Positions 58,891 to 64,000 of a stretch of DNA of 64,000 bases are shown one piece after another. The notes under the pieces were generated by a model. The model was not told the DNA's origin and searched no databases. It saw nothing but the letters and a program-made list of their open reading frames with translations. The stretch lies in NCBI GenBank assembly GCA_037043015.1, contig CM073321.1, forward strand, positions 22,131,001 through 22,195,000, read 5' to 3'. The translations under genes and the position numbers were made by a program. The DNA comes from Bryum argenteum (taxonomy: Eukaryota; Streptophyta; Bryopsida; Bryales; Bryaceae). Within the stretch, counting starts at the first letter, position 1. Each line of letters opens with the position of its first letter.

Positions 58891-61800
58891 ATGGCTTCCT
58901 CCTCCTTTGAACCCACTGCTGCGGACATCGTGGAGATTATGTCACAGGAAGCACTTGTTCCCATTTGCATGTGCGTAGGGCTTGAAGGTGTCCTAGAGAT
59001 CACTGCATCGTGGCTTGGAATTCGATTCGGCTACGATGCATCTTCACTGTGGTTAGAGAGAGAAGTTCTAGAACCTGATACTAATCATGTTCAGTACTCC
59101 ATGGTCGTAGATCCAATCATCCTAGAGAATAATACTACAATCTGGAAGCTTAGAGCTGGAAAGTATTGCCTCTATGACTTGACGGAGTCCGTCATGAACG
59201 CGTCAACATTTCTCCTGACCCCACGCAGTTCTTCTACTATTTCCACGGTTGCTCCAGCTCTTGCTCTTGTCAAAGTCGAACCAGGTCTGGAAGTCACCAT
59301 TGATATATCGGATTCATCAAAAGATGAGAAGAAGTCTCCTCTGCAACCATGTTGTCTCTCCTCTGATATTCCATTGCCCCCTCCTATTAGGGATAACTAT
59401 CTAAGAGCCACCCCTCCTTTACTTTCATCGCAAATCGTAAAACCCAAAAAAATTCTTCCATCCCTCTGCAATCTCGCTAGAATGCCCAGTAGCAAGACTC
59501 TCCTAAAAAAAATTGATTTCGAAACCATCCGCACTGTCAACGTATCTTTCTTGCCTCCGTCGTTCAATGGCGATGTTCTCTTCATTTTTCCCCCTACTCT
59601 TCCGTCTGCAACTCACAAGGTCGCGAAGTCCATGGAAGGGATGGATAAACGGTACGACGGTCATGTGTGGACTAGGACGATGACCACCAACATCAGCAAT
59701 ACACAAGGCTTGTCTTTCCGATACTTGAACTGTGTAGGACATCTACAGTGCCACAACCCAAACTGCGACTTCTAGCAACGACCTGATTGAGTCGCTGGAG
59801 TGAACGATGTGGAGTTTGAAGGCATTACCAAAGTCCCCTTTCTAGTAGGCGGATCGCCCCCGCCCACCTCGACGTTGGTCTGTAAGCTTTGCAAACAACC
59901 TCCAATTTGTATTGCGCCTTGTTCTGCGAAAATCTTTTACGTACTTGGAGAAGATTGTCAAGAGCGTGCATGTGTCCATATAGGAACACGCGAACATCCT
60001 GTCAAAGTCGGAGATTATAGATGTGTACGGAAAAAAATAGATGAGTTACTAGAAGAGCATGTTGACCGTAACCCTCAAGCAACCGTTTCCAAAATAGTTA
60101 TGGAAACCAGCAAAGACTTGTTAGGTAACTTACTTCTCCGTGACAAAGGTGACCCCGAAACCGGCAATCTTTCTCTTCTGCAGCTAGAACCAGTCTTTGA
60201 ACAATGCAAAGAGTTAAACTCTCCCAGCATGCGGAATCGTATCTACACTTTCAAGTACTTGCGTAGATATGACATTCTCGATGGGATCACATAGCTCAGA
60301 GGTCTGAGCAACTGGGCGTATGTGCAACGCAACATGTTCCCTAGCCAAGGAGACAAATCGGAGAAAGTCTTCATTTTCAAGATGTCCGAGGTCGGCCTCG
60401 GCAGCGGTATTGACCTGGTTTGCCGTATGCACCCTGGAGGAAATCCCTCCCACGCATGGATGATGTTTGACCATGTCCAATGCGTAACGGATTGGACCAC
60501 CATGGCCTGCCACGTGTACGACTGACGTTATCAACGCAAACTAACGATTGCATGCTGTGATTTCCAGTCTGAGACAAAGAAGCTCAACTCGTCTTTTGGA
60601 AGAACCTCAACCACGTCATTGCTAGGACCAGAGTACCCAAGCCGCAATTTCCACGATTTAGGGCTGATAGTGCTCAGGCCAACTGGAACGATGTGCGCAT
60701 CATCTACGGCTCTAGAAACCCTGCTGTCTCCATGGAAGCCGCTAACGCACATGTTATTTCCATTGGACTCACGCTCTTGAGAAACATACGAAACAATACA
60801 TTGTGCCCGATTTGCAAGGCCAACACCAAATTTTGTGTTCTACCATCAATTCAATAAAGGCGCTGCAAGTGGTTCTGGACCATCCGTAGAAGAACTTCGT
60901 CAGCGTCTTTATACTGCTCAACGTCGGGCTAATCGATCCGGCAATCCATCTTGCCTTAACAAGGCAGTTATGGACTTCCCTGAAGCAGAAGCTTAGTGTA
61001 CGCGTGACGCCCACTTGGAAGGGGCATAGATTTTTGGTTTCTGGAACCAAAAATCGTAAGGCTGATGTTCCCATTGGTGCTAAAGATGAAACTCATCGAC
61101 GTGACACCGTGAGTTACTCACGTCCTCGAATAGGGAGAAGAGTCACACGAGCTCTTGCTGAGAATCTCAGTCCTATACACGAAGAAGATGAAGTTCAGGA
61201 GCAACCGCTGGAACCCCCCGCTTATCCAAGACCTAGTATTCAGCGCGTCATTGCTATCCAAGAGACGAGAGTAAATGAGCGTCTATGGTACATTGCTCGT
61301 TGGAAGGAATCCTCATCCAAGGCTTGTTGGAGTATTATGGCTAAGACCAGGAAGAAATGCGAATCCCGCATTGTCCAAAACGGGAAGGCGACCGCAGCTC
61401 CAACTTACACCGGAGTATGGCAACGTCCTCAAGAAGGTCCAAAAAAAACAGATCAGTTTTTCTTTTGTCCAGACGACATTGAGCGTTGTGTGAAGGGTAG
61501 TCGTCGTAAATGGATTGAGCCGTTCTCTCGGAAACAAGGACGACCGCCTATTCCCTCTGTTTGGCCCGTGAAGATTGGGACTAATCTCAAACTGAATGAA
61601 ATAGAGGCATTGGAGAATGCGGGTTTTCGGCTCCCACAAAAGGAACGCCTTCCTCTCAACCGCACATTCAATACTTATGCGCCACCGAGAAACTTATCAC
61701 ATATTCCAGTGCCGGACAAGGCTAATGTGTACCCCAAATCACGCAAGTCTAAAGTTCTTTGACGCATCAAGGCTGTGACTCCGAAGCACATGAAGAACAT

Positions 61801-62140
61801 TGATTCAGCTCGTGCCATGGAGGCAAAAATACTCGAGGTGACCATGATACCACAACCTGGTTTTGGATGTATCGTTGCTTTGGAGTCGGATTCAGAGTCT
61901 ATCTATAAACTATCTCTAAGTGAGAACCCTGAGTGTTCTTGCCCAGTGTTCAAAAAAACCATAACTAAGTTAGGAGGAAAAGGCGATCCGTATTGACATT
62001 GCAAGCACCTATACTTCGTGTTGGTATTGGTATGCAAATTTGATATTGATAGAGACCTCTTCATCCACGCGCCCACCTTCAGTTACAACAAGGTGAAAAT
62101 GATTCTAGAGAGGGGAATCCTAGACCAAGTTAGAGAGTAG
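58891..62140 (+). pseudogene. Mutator-like (MULE) transposase of unit B
   Basis: From the ATG at 58891 (MASSSFEPTAAD) the N-terminal domain has WKLRAGKYCLYDLTESV and a MDKRYDGHVWTRTMTTNI...CVGHLQCHNPNCDF segment, a WRKY/GCM1-type zinc finger as in MULEs. A second cysteine cluster follows (CKLCKQPPICIAPC...RACVHIGTREHPV). The core reads VFIFKMSEVGLGSG, FDHVQCVTDWTTMACHVYD and ADSAQANWNDVRIIYGS. The C-terminal part has the SWIM finger CSCPVF...HCKHLYFVLV (61.94-62.03 kb). In-frame stops occur at about 59773, 59788, 60292, 60523, 61760 and 61994, and the frame changes between 60.53 and 61.0 kb. The stop near 60292 aligns with Gln in unit A (SITQLR), consistent with CAG to TAG. Confidence 0.75.
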
Positions 62141-62149
62141 ACTACCCCA

Positions 62150-64000
62150 AGGTCACATAACGTAAACCAACATCCACATCTACCCATTCTACATGTTATC
62201 CCTGTAATCGTGTGTTTTACACGTTATTTATCTTGATTTCAGCATTTTACAAAAGTCAATAAATGTATCTCTATTTACATAAACCTATGAGTTGCTTTAC
62301 AAATTCGACTTATGATTTCACAGTTATAAGATACTAGTCTACTCTATACATTTGCAGAAAGTCGTTTAAGTCCACCCAAGTTTAGAATTTTTAACCTCAT
62401 ATCCACGGGTTTAGGAACACTAAACTACGGTAATAAGAAAAAACAACGGTTTTCTTTAAAATCGAGTCCCCTTTGCCTTCCTTCTTGCATGCATGTGTGT
62501 AGATTACATGCAAGTGACCGTGGTTTGTTTGTGTAGCCAAGACCGGACGAGGTTTTTGTAATTTTATGTTGTTGAATTTTGTGGTGGGCGGGTAACTTAG
62601 TGAGCCGGCTGATCCGGACACGAAGTGGGGTTGTTGGCCATTTGGCCTAACCCACTTGTGTTGTAAATTGTGGGTGTTTTTGAAATTTTTGTACCAAGGG
62701 GGTTTTTGGGGTTGGCTTGTGTTACCACTCAAATATTGAGCGTCAAGGGGGTCTCCCCCTTGCCTATTGTAGTCTTGGGAGATTGAAAGCAGATTACTAT
62801 TTATAGCAATCTGTCATCTCTCACAAGGCGCCCGGTGAGTGTTTTTTACACTTCGTGCCCAACCCTAGTAGGAAGGGACACCGGCGTAGCCCTTGGGGGC
62901 GAAAGTGAATTGTTCTCACCATTTGGGTGAAGATTCACTTGTGTTTAGGTTGGCAATCTTCCAACCGAAAGTAGAAATTCACCGTTGTTGGGTGACTTCT
63001 ATTTGTGTGTAGTAGCTATGTCTTTTCTGTAGGCTTTTTGATATATGGTGAGGACGATTTAATCACCGGCGTGGCCATTTTTATTGTTTGAAATCAAGAC
63101 CGTTGGCAGTGATGCCCCAACGGTTTTGAGTGGTTGTGTTTGTAGGTTGAACACACAGGTTGCCCATAATCCCGTCCATCGAGACTTTTGTAGTCCACCC
63201 TTTATTTTCCACTTAATCATTTGTATAATTCATTTGTAAACCTCTCGAGGGTCCGGAAGCCCAATTGGGAAATTGGGAAGTGGGTCGGGTGAAGCCGCCC
63301 ATTCAAGAACCGGCACGGGGTTCTTGAGTGGTTACCACTCCCAAGACGTGCGCCATCATGGTAAGGGGCGGAGGACCATTTGTGTTCACTTGTGGTAAAA
63401 AGCTTGTGTTAAAATTTAATTTATCAAGCCTAATTGAGGGTTTTCCTATGTTGTCCGGTTTTTTATTGGTCATTAGATCCTTGGAATTTAGCTTAGTAAC
63501 TTCTTGGTGTTTTTTAGGCTTCGTAATTCATAACGGTTTAACCAAAGAGCAAAGGAATTTAGGGGCTTGGTAAATGTCTAACCGGTGGAAGTACTTGTGA
63601 CCTTGTATGGTAAAAACCACATTGATCCGGGATCAATACTTCCCGCCCATGGAGGAAGTATGAGTGGGGGGACATGATAGTGCTGAGGCTTACTTGATAT
63701 TGGGAGCACAACCTGGTATCTTGATCATTATATCCTTCCGTGCTTATCAATTACTAAGGCACCGTGGGCTAAAGGCTCCGGCCCTCCCCTAGTAAATGCT
63801 GTACTTGCACGGTGATTAGGGAGAATTCAGTAAACGGCCGGGTAGGGGTGCAAGGCTACCATTCCCCCCCCCCCTTAGTGTTTGGGAACTCTTGGAGGAG
63901 GGCTTTTGCGGGCCCCGTTGATGATTGAGGTCTTTACCATACAAATTACTAGTTTAACTTCATTGTCTGATTATATTTGCTTAAGCGGGATGGGAGTTCA
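62150..64000. other. no supported gene
   Basis: From about 62.45 kb the composition changes to GT/GGG-rich sequence without open frames. TGGTATC at 63714 could be the start of a tRNA-Met type primer site of an LTR element running off the window. I cannot define the LTR ends, so this stays a hint. Confidence 0.3.

Noticed and set aside
62400-64000. Left LTR of a second retrotransposon
   Set aside because: Only a TGGTATC word and a composition change; no TG...CA ends or second LTR in the window.
1-64000. tRNA, rRNA or CRISPR loci
   Set aside because: No tRNA A/B boxes with a foldable cloverleaf, no rRNA signature and no regularly spaced direct repeats with unique spacers were seen by eye.

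Overview
This window looks like nuclear DNA of a land plant, most likely a non-seed plant (bryophyte-like). It is intron-rich and carries one clear plant host gene. The rest is layered plant-type mobile elements, including repeat families that I associate from memory with moss and liverwort genomes. The species cannot be fixed from sequence alone.

The only confident host gene is COG2, a subunit of the conserved oligomeric Golgi complex (26888-32381, + strand). Twelve exons with consistent splice sites and phases give an open frame of about 759 codons. A Tc1/mariner-pogo type DNA transposon (23059-26732, TA target duplication, dead transposase on the minus strand) ends 155 bases before the COG2 start codon.

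Left part (1-23058). A CACTA-type element (3950-16704, TTA target duplication) was entered by a Ty3/gypsy LTR retrotransposon fossil (5864-15587, GAACT duplication, about 0.8-kb LTRs) and by a 216-bp MITE. After it come a decayed gene of a plant-wide DUF7869-like family (17.28-19.09 kb), AT-rich non-coding DNA, a TA-flanked MITE and a small TTAA-flanked element.

Middle (32.4-36.2 kb). Downstream of COG2 are a TTAA-flanked mini-element, a second copy of the 216-bp MITE and a Harbinger-like MITE. Then follows repeat-rich DNA with no recognisable gene.

Right part (36.2-62.1 kb). This is the most interesting region. It holds two diverged copies, in tandem and the same orientation, of what looks like one two-gene mobile unit. 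Each copy pairs a Mutator-like (MULE) transposase gene on the + strand with a divergently transcribed multi-exon gene on the - strand. In copy B (50531-62140) the minus-strand protein has a ParB/sulfiredoxin-like segment with a GNHR motif. Its C-terminal region has motifs in the order of a beta-class amino (N4-C/N6-A) DNA methyltransferase: a DPPY-like block, then a D-x-S-A-S-T-G block, then an acidic residue. In copy A (about 40.7-50.16 kb) the ParB-like part is recognisable, but no methyltransferase part was found; the minus-strand coding there continues into unrecognised, coiled-coil-containing sequence. Both copies show damage. A MULE paired with a ParB-methyltransferase-like gene, analogous in layout to mudrA/mudrB of MuDR, is the best candidate here for an undescribed system.

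The last 1.8 kb (62.15-64.0 kb) holds no gene I can support.
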